A DNA stretch of 64,000 nucleotides, taken from NCBI GenBank assembly GCA_035771175.1, contig CM069607.1, forward strand, positions 22,080,001-22,144,000, in the 5' to 3' direction. Both the position numbers and the translations under genes were made by a program. Numbering within the stretch: the stretch's first letter is position 1; each line of letters starts with the position of its first letter. Origin of the DNA: Paratinospora sagittata (lineage: Eukaryota > Streptophyta > Magnoliopsida > Ranunculales > Menispermaceae). The notes under the pieces are model-generated. The model saw only the letters and a program-made list of their open reading frames with translations. It was not told the DNA's origin and did no database searches. This document shows positions 22,859-33,640 of the stretch, piece after piece.

Positions 22859-24975
22859 AGGAAAATCTCAACAAGGTTTTCATCAAAGAGCTGGATCTTG
22901 ATCCTATATGGTCAGATTGAGCTCAAAATTTGTTAGCAAGTTCGTATCTTATGGGTATTCATTCTGGTCGGTGGAGATCTTGATTGGAGTTTTCGTCTAA
23001 GAGATATAACCTCTCAAACAAAGCTGGTCGGAAAGTCTGGATTTCTCGCGCAGTTTAGATCATAGATCTCCTAAATCTACCGTTGGATGGATATGATATT
23101 TGGGAATGTGGTTTAAAACTGATCTTTCTGCATTATGAACGGTGGAGATTTTTATGGGTTAAGTATGTTGTGTGATATAGTCATCTGAGGTCGAGTATTT
23201 GCAGCAGGAAAGGAGAAATTGTCTGATTAGAGACTTGTTCATCAAAGAGGCTTATCTTTTTGGTCCACCGTTGGATTGAGCTAATTTGTGGATAAAAGGT
23301 TTGTCTGTACGGTTGATTTTGTGATTAAATATTTCTGTTGGTAGATTGCATCTGAATAGAATATTAAATGAAGAACTGGTAGGGTTGCTAGTATTAGACC
23401 TAAATTTAGAATATGAACTTAGACATTTCCAAATAGCTTGCATGTCAACTATGTTGCCTAGTTGCCATTGTTGATGAACTCATGATGCAAAATCAGTGAT
23501 ATACATGGCTGAACATGGTGACCTAGTGTAAATCGGTAATATGGCCTAAGTATGGAAAATTTCATATTTTAGGGCTTTTGATGCTTTTGGCCTAGAATCG
23601 TTGAATTGATGCAACTTATGTTTAATTAAGCATGATTAGGGTTGATTATGCTACTGATTTGGTGGTTGTGACCATATCATGGGTTATGCCTACTTGTGAT
23701 CAAATGGCCCAATTTGAGCATGTTTATGCCTAAGGAATTGAAAATCAGTATTTTTGATTAATAGAATGGTTTATGAATGAGAACTATGCATTAGAGGCCT
23801 AAGTCATGTGATTTGAGTTGAATTGGGATTAGATGGAATTTAGGCCTATTGTTTATATGTGGGCTGATTTAGGGTTGATGTATAATGTCTATGTGATTGA
23901 GCATAGAAATTGATGTATGGTAGGATATTGATGTATGTTTCAGGATCTTGATTGGGTTGATTCTGTTTGGTGGTCGTGTGTGGTTAAATACTCTCGCGAG
24001 GCTTGGTTGTGAGTAGACTTCATTTATGATTATATCTTTTATGTCATCATATCACTTATATATATTGTATGTTGAAAGCATGAATGTGTCCTAATGTTTT
24101 GAATGATGCATTGATGAGAAAACCTTATGACTTTGGTTGGGCCCATCTATTTGGCTAATAGGGGGACTTAACCTTGTCATAGGAGGGTTTTAAAAATGAA
24201 ATATTTGGGGATGAGAACGGTACGGTGAAATAGACGTGCACTAGTAACCCCAATGCATGTGGAATGTGGATCCAAATTGATAAGCTTTTACTTGCATCGA
24301 ACTTATTATAAATGCTTGATATCTATATGTTATGAGCTTTTAATCATGCTACACATTGACATGCATACATGATATTTAATGATGAGTATTGATAGCATAT
24401 TTAAATTTTATTCACTGGGCACCGTTGGCTCACCCTCATTTTCCTCTTTCAGGCTTTTTTGTCCTGAATAAGGGCAAAGGAGTAGTCATATCTGGAGGGC
24501 CTTGCAGGCGAGAGAATCCAAGGCCTCGATGTGAGTTGAGAGGCATTTTGATTGAACTGTGTTTTAAATTATGATGTATTATATTTTGGACTATGTAATT
24601 ATAACACTTACCACATTGTAGTATGGGTGAGTTGGGACTTGTTAGATAGACCATGTGGGCATATGACGATTTGTTTGTACCCATAGTTTTGGACTTTATG
24701 TGTATGTCCATCTTGATGGACTGTAGGGATTATGGTTTTAATTATGGTTCATTTTTATGGAGTATCTCTTGTCTTGGATGATTAATACGGTTGGTAGTTT
24801 TGTTTAGTACATTTTTATATTATGTCGTTGTTTAGGATAGGGCTCGTAGGGTCTCAACCACCTCACGGGGGTTGAGGAATGGTTGGAGATGCCTACGCCA
24901 GGCATCCCACCCCGGCATTCCGCACGCCATTCCTAGCGGGGTTGGTGGTCCGGGGTGCGGGGTTGCCACAACCTC

Positions 24976-25165
24976 ACTTTGGACTTGCAAGGGTGGTGAC
25001 ACCGGGTGGATGCCACCAAAATCACTTTGATACCTAAGTTAGATAGTGTAGAAGAACAATAGAAATGTAGTGAACTGGAGCTTAGAGCATACCTGTTTTG
25101 AAGAATGTGTCCTTTTTTTATAGTTGGGAGGGGGGGTGGCTTTAGCATTTAATGTGATGTTCCAT
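24976..25165. repeat. Gypsy LTR remnant, right part
   Basis: Continues the sequence broken by the solo LTR at 21973. It includes a G-rich GGGAGGGGGGGTGG (about 25125-25138) and no reading frame of note. It joins a SIRE-like LTR piece at about 25170. Confidence 0.4.
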
Positions 25166-25169
25166 CAGT

Positions 25170-26186
25170 GGGAATGATTTACGTTCCAGTAGGGCCCTCA
25201 CAAGAACCAACTATGTAGCTCATTAAGACTCTAAGGTGATTAGTAGCGTACTCAACATTTTTATGATTTTAAAAGTCTTAAGTAAGTCAGGACGCTTACA
25301 CTCAAGTAGCGCCCTCACGTCACAATTCAGTAAGACTGAATCAATCTTTTTTTAGAAAGATTATATCCGTTGAATTTGAAATAACTTTGTGCGTCAAAAC
25401 TTTCTTGAAAATGTTCAAGTCCAAAGCGCCATTGTTATCTCTATATATATGTTGCTTCTAAACTTTTGAAAAATATAACAAAAAATGAGAAAAATGATAA
25501 CGTATTTTTTAAGTCTTTGAGCAATTTTCACTTGTGGAAATAGCCTTGAAAGTTATACTTCTATTCGCTACAAAAACTCTTGATACATTGAAATACTTGA
25601 AATCTTTTGGATTTGTTGATCTTCCTTCAATATCTTTTCAAAATCCTATAAAGAAGAAGAAAACTTTTCGAACCTTTCATTTCAGTTGCACTTCATTATA
25701 CACTGTTGAATATGTGGTAACAAAAGGTTCAATCCAAAAGCTTTGTAAGTATTCCTTTGATTCTGAGTAAAGGGGCATATCTCAATCTTGTATCTCAGTT
25801 ATTGGTGACTGGTTAGTCATTGGAAATAGAACAAGTGTTGCTCGGTCTATCAAGGTTGTTCTCAAGCCTATGAAGTTGAGAAATGGTTAAGGTTGTTTTC
25901 AAGCTTATAAGGTTGAGAAAGTGTAAACGGTTTGATCTTCACCTGTAAGAAGATCCATTACTAGTGTTTGGACAAATCCTAACTGAGGAGGTTAGGTAGT
26001 GGATGTAGGCATGACCAAACCACTATAAATCTCTTGTGCATTGTTAGCTAGCTGCCTTAATTATTATCATTGAGTTATCTTTGTCATATCTTGCTTAACC
26101 TGCTTTCATATTATTACTGTTTTAAAAGAAAGGGTTTGATCTACTAAGTGTCCAATTCACCCCCTTTCTCTGACACATATGGGCCA
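25170..26186 (+). repeat. SIRE-like LTR fragment (subfamily 2)
   Basis: Carries AGGACGCTTAC...GTAGCGCCCTC hairpins (about 25289-25318), a promoter-proximal repeat block (about 25850-25950), a TATA-like CACTATAAATC (about 26019) and the typical LTR end AAGTGTCCAATTCACCCCC. The same order is seen in the solo LTR at 49127-51208. The left end is missing, and no primer-binding site follows the right end. Confidence 0.75.
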
Positions 26187-26559
26187 TCATTAATAAAAGA
26201 TTTAACATTCAATAACATCTGGACAATATACAATCAGATACCAATAAAAGCATACTCAGGAATATGATCAATAAGAATAAAATGTACATGTTTTATCAAT
26301 ATAATCAAATCAACCATATACATGTGACCATCATAGATGTGTACATCGAAAGATAAAACAAAAATAACAAAAGTACACAAAGAGTACAAAAATGTAAACC
26401 AAAAAGATGTACAAAACATCTTCAAAATATGTAAATCCAAACTCCAAACACTCTCTCTAAGTATATGAACTTTTCCCCTGAGTATGTGCACAAAATGATC
26501 TAGTAAATCATACCAATCATATATTAATCTCTCTCCCCTTATTGAAACATCAAAAAGAG
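26187..26559. other. Unassigned AT-rich stretch
   Basis: No recognisable gene. The short minus-strand frame at 26234-26491 is compositionally biased and resembles no family. Probably non-coding retroelement sequence at the 3' side of the minus-strand frame that follows. Confidence 0.4.
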
Positions 26560-27817
26560 GGTGTGCCTATGACGGAGGTGATGATCGTGGATTAAGAGAT
26601 CCTAGCCCAGTAAATATGTCGTCAGCTGGTGAAGTCAGGGCATCGTCCTCTGTGGGGGTGGTACCAGCATCTGCATCAGGCATAGCAGCGGTAGCGGCAG
26701 ATTAGGTAGCAGATGTGGAGCTGGAGTAGATAACTAAATCATAGCTTGGAGATGGTGAAGAGATGCGTGGAAGTGAGAGCATCAAATCCAAGGAAAAGTT
26801 TGCCATAGCCAAAAAAAGGATGAAGGCGAGGAATGGGAATCCTCGGAGGTGTTGTTGATAAAGGGATTAGAGCTGAGGCAGTGGATACTGAAGGAGAATT
26901 AGAGGAAGGATCTGAAGTTGAAGCCAGACAAACAGGCGAAGAAGGCCGCTGAAAGCTCAGTGATTATGCAGGTTGCGCTCTATCGCTAAAAATATCCTTC
27001 TCACTTAAACTAAACCCATGAGTCTCGTCAACTGAAGATTGATCGAGTAAAATCTAGTGCAAGACTCCATGACCTCAAACGTCTGAGGCTAGATCGTCGT
27101 ACTTCTTCTCCATGGCTGAGGAAGAAGTAAGCAATGTCTGTTGCTGGTCTCGAATCTTCGTCAACATCTGTAGAACTGGATCTGAAGGAACTGCATATGA
27201 TGAGGAGGGGGCCTGGTATATCGACTGGTGGCCCGGTACTTGAAGATGAAGCATCGGCATCTGAGAATCTCACTCTACCCCGACCATGTCCAGAAGGTGC
27301 CACAGCCTGTGCATGTATCCGTGCTACTCTTCGTCCATGCGGACTAGCGACTGGAGGTGCACCCCCTACTCCCTCCGTGCTAGGCTCTGGTTGTTCCGTT
27401 TGAGGGTCATATGATATGAATCTAGTGCCCTCGCCTTGATGGCGCTTACTGATATACACACAATATGGGATGCGTTCGACCCACTGATCGGATAGTGTTC
27501 TCTCCAATAAAGTTTTTCTTGTTCGGCCTTAGCGGGCAAAGTCACTAAAGCGCCATAGGGCAGTGACCTAGTGTAGTGTCATGTCCCGATGACGTGATTA
27601 TTGATAACATGGGACAGGCAAATACTAGTGAAACTGTGCATGAACCAAAGAAAAAAGGCATCTAGAGGATTTACCTTCGCGCGTGAGCTCAACTGAGGAA
27701 TGATCACTCTCGAAATGATATTATGAAAGATCTTGAGCCGCAGTCCGAAGATGGTGTTGGACATTTTAAACACCCCATATCCAAGCTCCACTCCCGACAT
27801 GGTCCTTAATGAAGTTA

Positions 27818-30687
27818 TGTCACGACCCACTATACGTGACGTCATGACTGGCAAGGAAACCTCCGAGTATACCTTTCGTCGATACACCCAGCGTCCCGTC
27901 AGCCTAAAACACATATAAGAATTCCCAAAATTCAAATACAATACAATCATAAAAACATCCATCTAACATGATCATAAATGAAAAAAAATATTACATCTCC
28001 AAGTTACCAAATATAAAATTTCAAAGTTTACAAAAATACTACAAACCCAACACATCCCAACTATGTGTTAATTATACATATACTAGGTGTTATTATGTAC
28101 ATAATTATCAAATTACAAAATTAAATGTACAACACCTACATGAAACAAAAACAAGGAACGCTTCGTAGTCAAGCTTTCCATTTATTTTTTCTATCAGATC
28201 CTGAAAGAAGAAGGTGAGGTGTGAGCTACAACCCGCTCAGTGAATGTCATTTACAAGTGGCATATAGGTGCATTTAATAAAAACAGGATAAGATCATAAA
28301 TCATTGAAATATCATGATGACGAAATAGATTACATACATGCTAACATAATGCAACAAGTCATACATAAGACGATGCATAACATTTGTAGTCATGCTCATG
28401 CAATCCTAACACCTCCTGAGTACGGGGGTTTAAGGCTGGTGCGCTACACACAATACCTGAACACACACACAATACTCGTATCCTAATAGGATTTTTGGGG
28501 TTGTGCAACATGTAGGATTAGCCTAAACTAACCCACCCATACACAAGCCATAAAACTCTCTGCCAGGTACACAACTGGAATCGCCGCTAGACTTACGAGA
28601 ATTCCCAAAAAGAGGGAATTTCAACTAAGAGCTTCAACCCAAATTGTCATCCCAATGAATTATGCTCAAATGTATTTCATGGAATATTAAAACATGCATA
28701 CCATTATACGTAAGCATTTAAAACATTTCTATACTACAATGCCACATATAAATAATCCAAAAGTAAAAGAACACTCACACTTGATTGGCTAAGTCTAGCC
28801 AATCCAATCACCAAAACTCTCCAATTGACTAAACGAGTTCAAGATCAATCACAAGACCTGAAAATAACATGGTTCACACAACTAAAAATCAGTCATAAAG
28901 TGTGTCAAAACCCCATGTTCTAACCCAATCTAAAGTCCATTAGATTCTAAATTGGTTACCCCCTTGAGCCAATTTCTATATTGCCCAACTTGATCATTTA
29001 GACTCAATTAAACCAAGATTGACCTAAATTGAATGTAATAGGGTGATCCCATGATCCATCCACTAATATGCATGACATTCAATTATAATTAGGGTCAATT
29101 AGACTATACATCAAGTCAATTTCATCAATTGACTAAGTCTTGGTCAAAATTTCCAATTAGGCCAATATAAAACATAAGGTCAAAATTAACTAAGTCATAT
29201 CAATTTAACATAGGTTCTAACATTTTAAACCCATGATTCTATTCAATTTGGGTCCAATTAAGCAATCCCCCAATCAATTTCATAAATTGACTTGTTTTGG
29301 GTGAAAAGTCCCAATTTGGGCAATATCCCCAAATTACATATAAAATTGCCAAAGTACATGAAAAGTGTCAAATACTTAGCCTAGGTCAAAATTAATCAAC
29401 TTTAGGGTGTCCATTATGAGGACCCACTGTATTCTATCATCAACAACCCTAATCATGCCCCAAAAGACCTACATTGCATAAATTTTCAGATTTTCTATCA
29501 AGAGCATCAAAAGCCCCAAATCTGGAATTTTTTTTTTACATAGGCCATATTGCCAATTTTACACTAGGCCACCATACATAGCCACAAAATTTACCTAACT
29601 TGCACCATGGAATCATCCACCATGGCTACTAGGTCAACATAGTTGACATGCAAAGCTTAATTCCAACCCTAAATCAATGATCCAAGTGTAGGCCATTTGA
29701 ACTAAACTTCAAGATTTCACCATGGAAATCTCTAACCAAAGGCACGGATCAGTTCTTGGTGTTCATAGGTCTAACATAGGTGACATGCAAAAAACCTGGA
29801 AAATTCTAAGACCATGAACATGGTATAGGTCCATTTACAAAGAGTTCCACCAAATCCAAAAGAGAAAATGGGGAAAATGGCACCAATGGCCTCCAATCAA
29901 CACTAGGGTTCATAAAAACATGCATGCAATAGAACCCTAAGTCTAGAACAATCCTCAACTGAGAATTCATGGCATATCTTAGGTCAAAATATAGCTTGGA
30001 AGCTTAAACTAGAGAGATCAAAGGAAGAAAAGAGAGAAAACATGCAAACCTCATGGAGTTCTTGAGCAAGAACCTCCAAACCCTAATTTTTCTCTCCTTT
30101 TATCTTCTCCAGCTCTTCTCCCTCTTTCTCAAGTGCAAAATGTGCAAATGATTTGAAAAAACCTAGTCAATAGCTGATATAGAAGTGTTTGGGCCCACAA
30201 CTAAAAGTTGCCAAAAACTGTCAAAAATCAATTTTCCTGTTGCAATCGTTTGATCAAAACAGAGTAAGAAAATCTGCAAATCCGTGAAATTGTGTTTGGA
30301 GTCTTATAACTCATAGTAGGTAACTCCGATCAAGATCTTCACCGTTCATAATGAAGATCTATCCGAGAAGAATGAGCTGAAACAATTTCAGCTAAATCGG
30401 ACCACGGATCTAGGAGATAAAACAATTGATGTAATTTGTGACAGAAATTTCTTCCTCCCTAGAACGAGCTCCACTGGATCCAAAACACCATTTTCGACAT
30501 GTTTCGACGTCGAACGGGTCTCCGATGGTTTCGAAACTTCATGCGCACTCTTTATGACCTAAAATCATGCAAAGACACTCGAACCTACGTGCGTCGAGCA
30601 TCAAAATACATATACACATACGTATACGAGTACTCTACGGGTAAATTATGAGTCAAAATGACGTCACCTAAAGGCACGAGTGCTACA
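27818..30687 (-). mobile_element. Solo LTR, gypsy-type, about 2.87 kb, inside the minus-strand ORF
   Basis: On the minus strand it runs from TGTAGCACTCGTGCC to GGGTCGTGACA. It is flanked by AGTTA (27813-27817) and AGTGA (30688-30692), a 5-bp duplication with one mismatch. Removing it rejoins the host reading frame. It shares features in opposite orientation with the 21973 solo LTR, for example a heat-stable phrase around 'TTCACCGTTCATAATGAAGA' at about 30338 and the matching reverse phrase near 23133. The open frames inside are not genes. Confidence 0.8.
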
Positions 30688-31189
30688 AGTGATCCGGTCG
30701 TAGTTATGAAAAATGATCTCGTCGTCCTTCCCAAAATGATAAAATGTGGGATCAGTAGAAGAAAAACCGAATATCTCATCTAGAATAAATGGAGATATAT
30801 GAATATCAATACCCAGAATCCTAGAGCAACAATGAAGTGGATCATCGCCAGGAACGTGAGTAAGCTTGGAGTAGAAAACTCAAACTAACCCAGTATAGAT
30901 AGTGTGTAACACCTCAATTTGTATTCTTTTCATTTTTCCTTTTCACACTTGTAATCTTGTGATCCAGATGTAGGCAATGACAAAGTCAAAATTTTGTCAA
31001 CACGTATCCAAATTGGGTGCACAAATATACCAAATTCTCAAAAAAACCATCTCTTTATTACATTTCACATTTACATACACATATATATACATGGTTGTTA
31101 GTACATGGCTGATAGAGCCATTTATTTTATCCCTGTTGCTCTCACGTTATATATATAATACATATATCTAAGATGTAATTAATATAAAT

Positions 31190-31318
31190 GTTATATATAT
31201 ATATATATATATAGATAGATAGATAGATAGGTAAGCAAAGGCTTATTTATATTATTATCATTTAACTTATACATATATGTAACCATATTTATACATCCAT
31301 ATATATATATATATATGC
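31190..31318. repeat. TA and TAGA microsatellites
   Basis: A TA run (about 31192-31212) passes into TAGA units (31213-31230), with another TA run near 31298-31316, all inside the solo LTR. Confidence 0.9.
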
Positions 31319-31917
31319 AGACAACTCCCAACAGCGCCCAACATCTTTTTGCATCTTTTCTTTAGTTATCCTACCAACAACAATTCAAGCACAGTGCAAC
31401 TAATTTCCTGAGAGATAGTAGGGGAGTGAGCTAAAAGCCCAGTGGATCTTCCTGAAGTCCCCACGCTTTATACAAAACGTTAGTACACGTATTAAACTAT
31501 TCATCACAATATCACAAGCAAAACAATCAATTCAATTGTATGGCCATAACGATAATAATGAATTTGTCAGCCTAGGATATTTCCACATCAAGTATACCTT
31601 TTCTGGTTGTATTTCGCTCTCAACGTGGGTCAACCAACACCCATTTCTCAGGTTTACACATTACAACAGAATACGAACAATACATAACTAAAGAAATGTA
31701 TATAGAATAAGAACTTAAAGAATCATTCCCACCTCAATTTCACTTGGATCTCCCTACTATTAAAATTTCTCCAGAGTCTTTCTACTAAAACTTTTTTTCT
31801 CAGAGAGTGAAACTGAAATATGTTTTTAACAAACCTGAGCCCCCATTTATTGGGGTTCAAAATTTTATGTCCCCATTTTGCCCTTAACCTATTTGAATAA
31901 TTACAAGTAGGCAAAAT

Positions 31918-32090
31918 TACAGTTTTGCCCTCGATGTACATTACCGTTTTGCCCTCGGTGTGTAATTATCATTTTGCCCTCGGTGTCAATTATTGTTCTG
32001 CCCTCGGTGTAAATTACCATTATGCCCTCAGTGTAAATTATTGTTCTGCCTTTTGTGTAAATTTACCTTTCTGCCCTTGGTTGTTTCTAG
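31918..32090. repeat. Degenerate tandem repeat of about 30 bp
   Basis: The phrase TTTTGCCCTCGGTGT plus AATTA recurs six or seven times with substitutions (TTCTGCCCTCGG, TATGCCCTCAG). The apparent peptide repeats in the overlapping frames come from this tandem array rather than from a gene. Confidence 0.8.
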
Positions 32091-32654
32091 TATTTACAGG
32101 TTGGATAAAATTACCAAATTGCCCTCGCACGTTAATGGTAATAATGAATTCTGTGAATTTATTATTTTGCCCTTTAAATTTTCTTCTAGTATTTTCTAAT
32201 CTAGTTGTTTTTTGGTAGGAATCTAGGGTTGTGGATTTTTATAGTATTACATAGTGTCACCGTGAGAAAGGAACCGCTCCCATCTCATCTCGGTGAAGTG
32301 GGTGAACAGAGGCATATGTATCTTCGTGAAGTCATCAAAATCAACTCTGACGCTCGGTGGGAGACATCGAGTGTCGTAAGGTCAGACAACAACCTCTAGA
32401 AGTGGAGGTCGTGAGGTGGGTGAAGTAGCAGGGGAGGAAAGGGAGACATCATCATCCGATGAGGACGAAGATGATGCTGATGAGGGTAAAGGCTCGTGGG
32501 GTGGTCGTGAGGCACAGGGTGGCCTCTTGGAAAGTGGAGTGAGTGTGGGGGACTCCCTAACCTCTACACGTCTCCATGTAGACCTGAGTACAGGTGTGGA
32601 GGACTCGTCGATTTCCAATCGACGTTTAGATGCGGTGATTTTCTTTGGAGGCAT

Positions 32655-33640
32655 TTTAACAAACACTTGGTGAGCAAACGAAGTGAACTTAAGGGTTTCG
32701 ATTGAAAATGTATGTGAAATGAGGGAAAAGCATAGCAAATCAATCGTGAGAAAACGTGGAGGGAATGCACACGAGAAAAATAAGCTAAGTAACAAGAATT
32801 TTTGTTGGAAATCGTGAGAGAAAATTTAAAATGAAAATAGTTAATAAAATTGAGTTTCTGGAGAAGAATGAACGAATTAAAAGGTGTTTTTTATGATACA
32901 AGTGATAGGAAATGAGTTTAGAATGATCGAAACACAAAAAATAAGAGTTGGGAAAATCGGGTGCGAGAAGAGAGACAAAATGGCAGAAGAGGGAAAGAGA
33001 ATGAACTCTCGGGTTGCGAGACTGATTTGATATCAATCTTAAGGAACGCGTTCCTCTTATGTGAAGCGTGTTCCTCTGTTCTCTGAAGAACACCTCTTGG
33101 TGTTCATGCACAGGAGCGCGTTCCTCTTTGGAGGAACGCATTCCTTAAGAACACAAAGTACTTAATCACTATAATTCTTGATTTCTACTTTGAATAAATT
33201 GATGATTTATGATAATTCAAGAAAATTTTGGTCATTTCTAAGTGAACAAAACACACATCAAATGATAAAAACATTATAATCAAAATCATTCACATCAAAA
33301 TAACACACACAAGTACATCAACAATAATTCATACAAGATTAACATTAATGAATCATGCATCATTATTAAAAATAATACATGCAAGATTATTAATTATCAT
33401 ACATGTACAATTATCATAGATGATATATTCAAGTGAACATAAAATACTCATCAATAGTGTGATATGTGCAATATGAGTGATATGATAAGTATCATGCTTG
33501 AATGGATATTAAATGCTTCAAACAAAGATATATATGATAATACACAATTAATTTATGCTTAAGAGGATATGTTCAAGCCATTTGTGGAATAACACAATAG
33601 AAATATTTGAATTTAAATTAGAACTGTTACCCACAAGCGA
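32655..33640 (-). repeat. Leader and LTR-like fragment with GCGTTCC palindromes
   Basis: Upstream (on the minus strand) of the MPPKK start. At 33030-33160 GGAACGCGTTCC-like palindromes occur four times (AAGGAACGCGTTCCT, GGAGCGCGTTCC, GGAACGCATTCC and a degenerate GAAGCGTGTTCC). The same palindromes fill the SIRE-like LTR at 37820-38190, so this is probably a fragment of that LTR family, but the boundaries could not be fixed. The short minus frame at 32785-33141 is not taken as a gene. Confidence 0.45.

Larger units (their letters stand above)
21973..24970 (+). mobile_element. Solo LTR of a gypsy-type element, about 3.0 kb
   Basis: It starts TGTGACGCCCCG and ends CGGGGTTGCCACA; the ends are imperfect inverted repeats. 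It is flanked by the perfect 5-bp duplication ACCTC (21968-21972 and 24971-24975). A CACTGGGCACCG...GGCTCACC segment near 24414-24434 resembles other gypsy LTRs here. No primer-binding site or polypurine tract adjoins it, so it is a solo LTR. The many short frames inside (22177-24711) are not genes. Confidence 0.85.
30905..32251 (-). mobile_element. Solo LTR, gypsy-type, 1,347 bp, inside the minus-strand ORF
   Basis: The plus-strand ends are TGTAACACCTC and AGTATTACA, flanked by a perfect 5-bp duplication TAGTG (30900-30904 and 32252-32256). GAGTGAGCTAAAAGCCCAGTGG (about 31424-31445, quoted in part elsewhere) points to minus orientation. It holds a repeated phrase near 31920-32080 in which TTTTGCCCTCGGTGT recurs with changes. 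No coding capacity. Confidence 0.85.
26560..32654 (-). pseudogene. Retroelement ORF like 'putative plant transposon protein', split by two solo LTRs
   Basis: Read on the minus strand it starts MPPKKITASKRR (32654) with a Ser/Pro-rich region and a run of serines and aspartates. It continues to 32252 (FTHFTEMRWERF), then 30904-30688 (FYSKLTHVPGDD, RILGIDIHIS) and then 27817-27030 (KIFHNIISRVIIPQLSSR, NPLDAFFLWF, LPYGA). The last part is Ser/Pro-rich with a coiled-coil-like stretch (LTKIRDQQQTLL). The layout resembles the PF20167-type domain found in plant retroelement ORFs; this is from memory and was not searched. Both insertions sit at target duplications and the frame resumes across them. 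In-frame stops near 32384 and in the 30870s, and shifts near 27560 and 27200, make it dead. The exact end is uncertain. Confidence 0.65.

Noticed and set aside
27134..27403. Plus-strand open frame of 89 codons
   Set aside because: It is the shadow of the minus-strand transposon-protein-like frame, whose composition and layout are more coherent.
31918..32218. Peptide with repeated Cys-Pro-Leu units
   Set aside because: It reflects the degenerate 30-bp tandem repeat in the solo LTR; all frames show the same periodicity.
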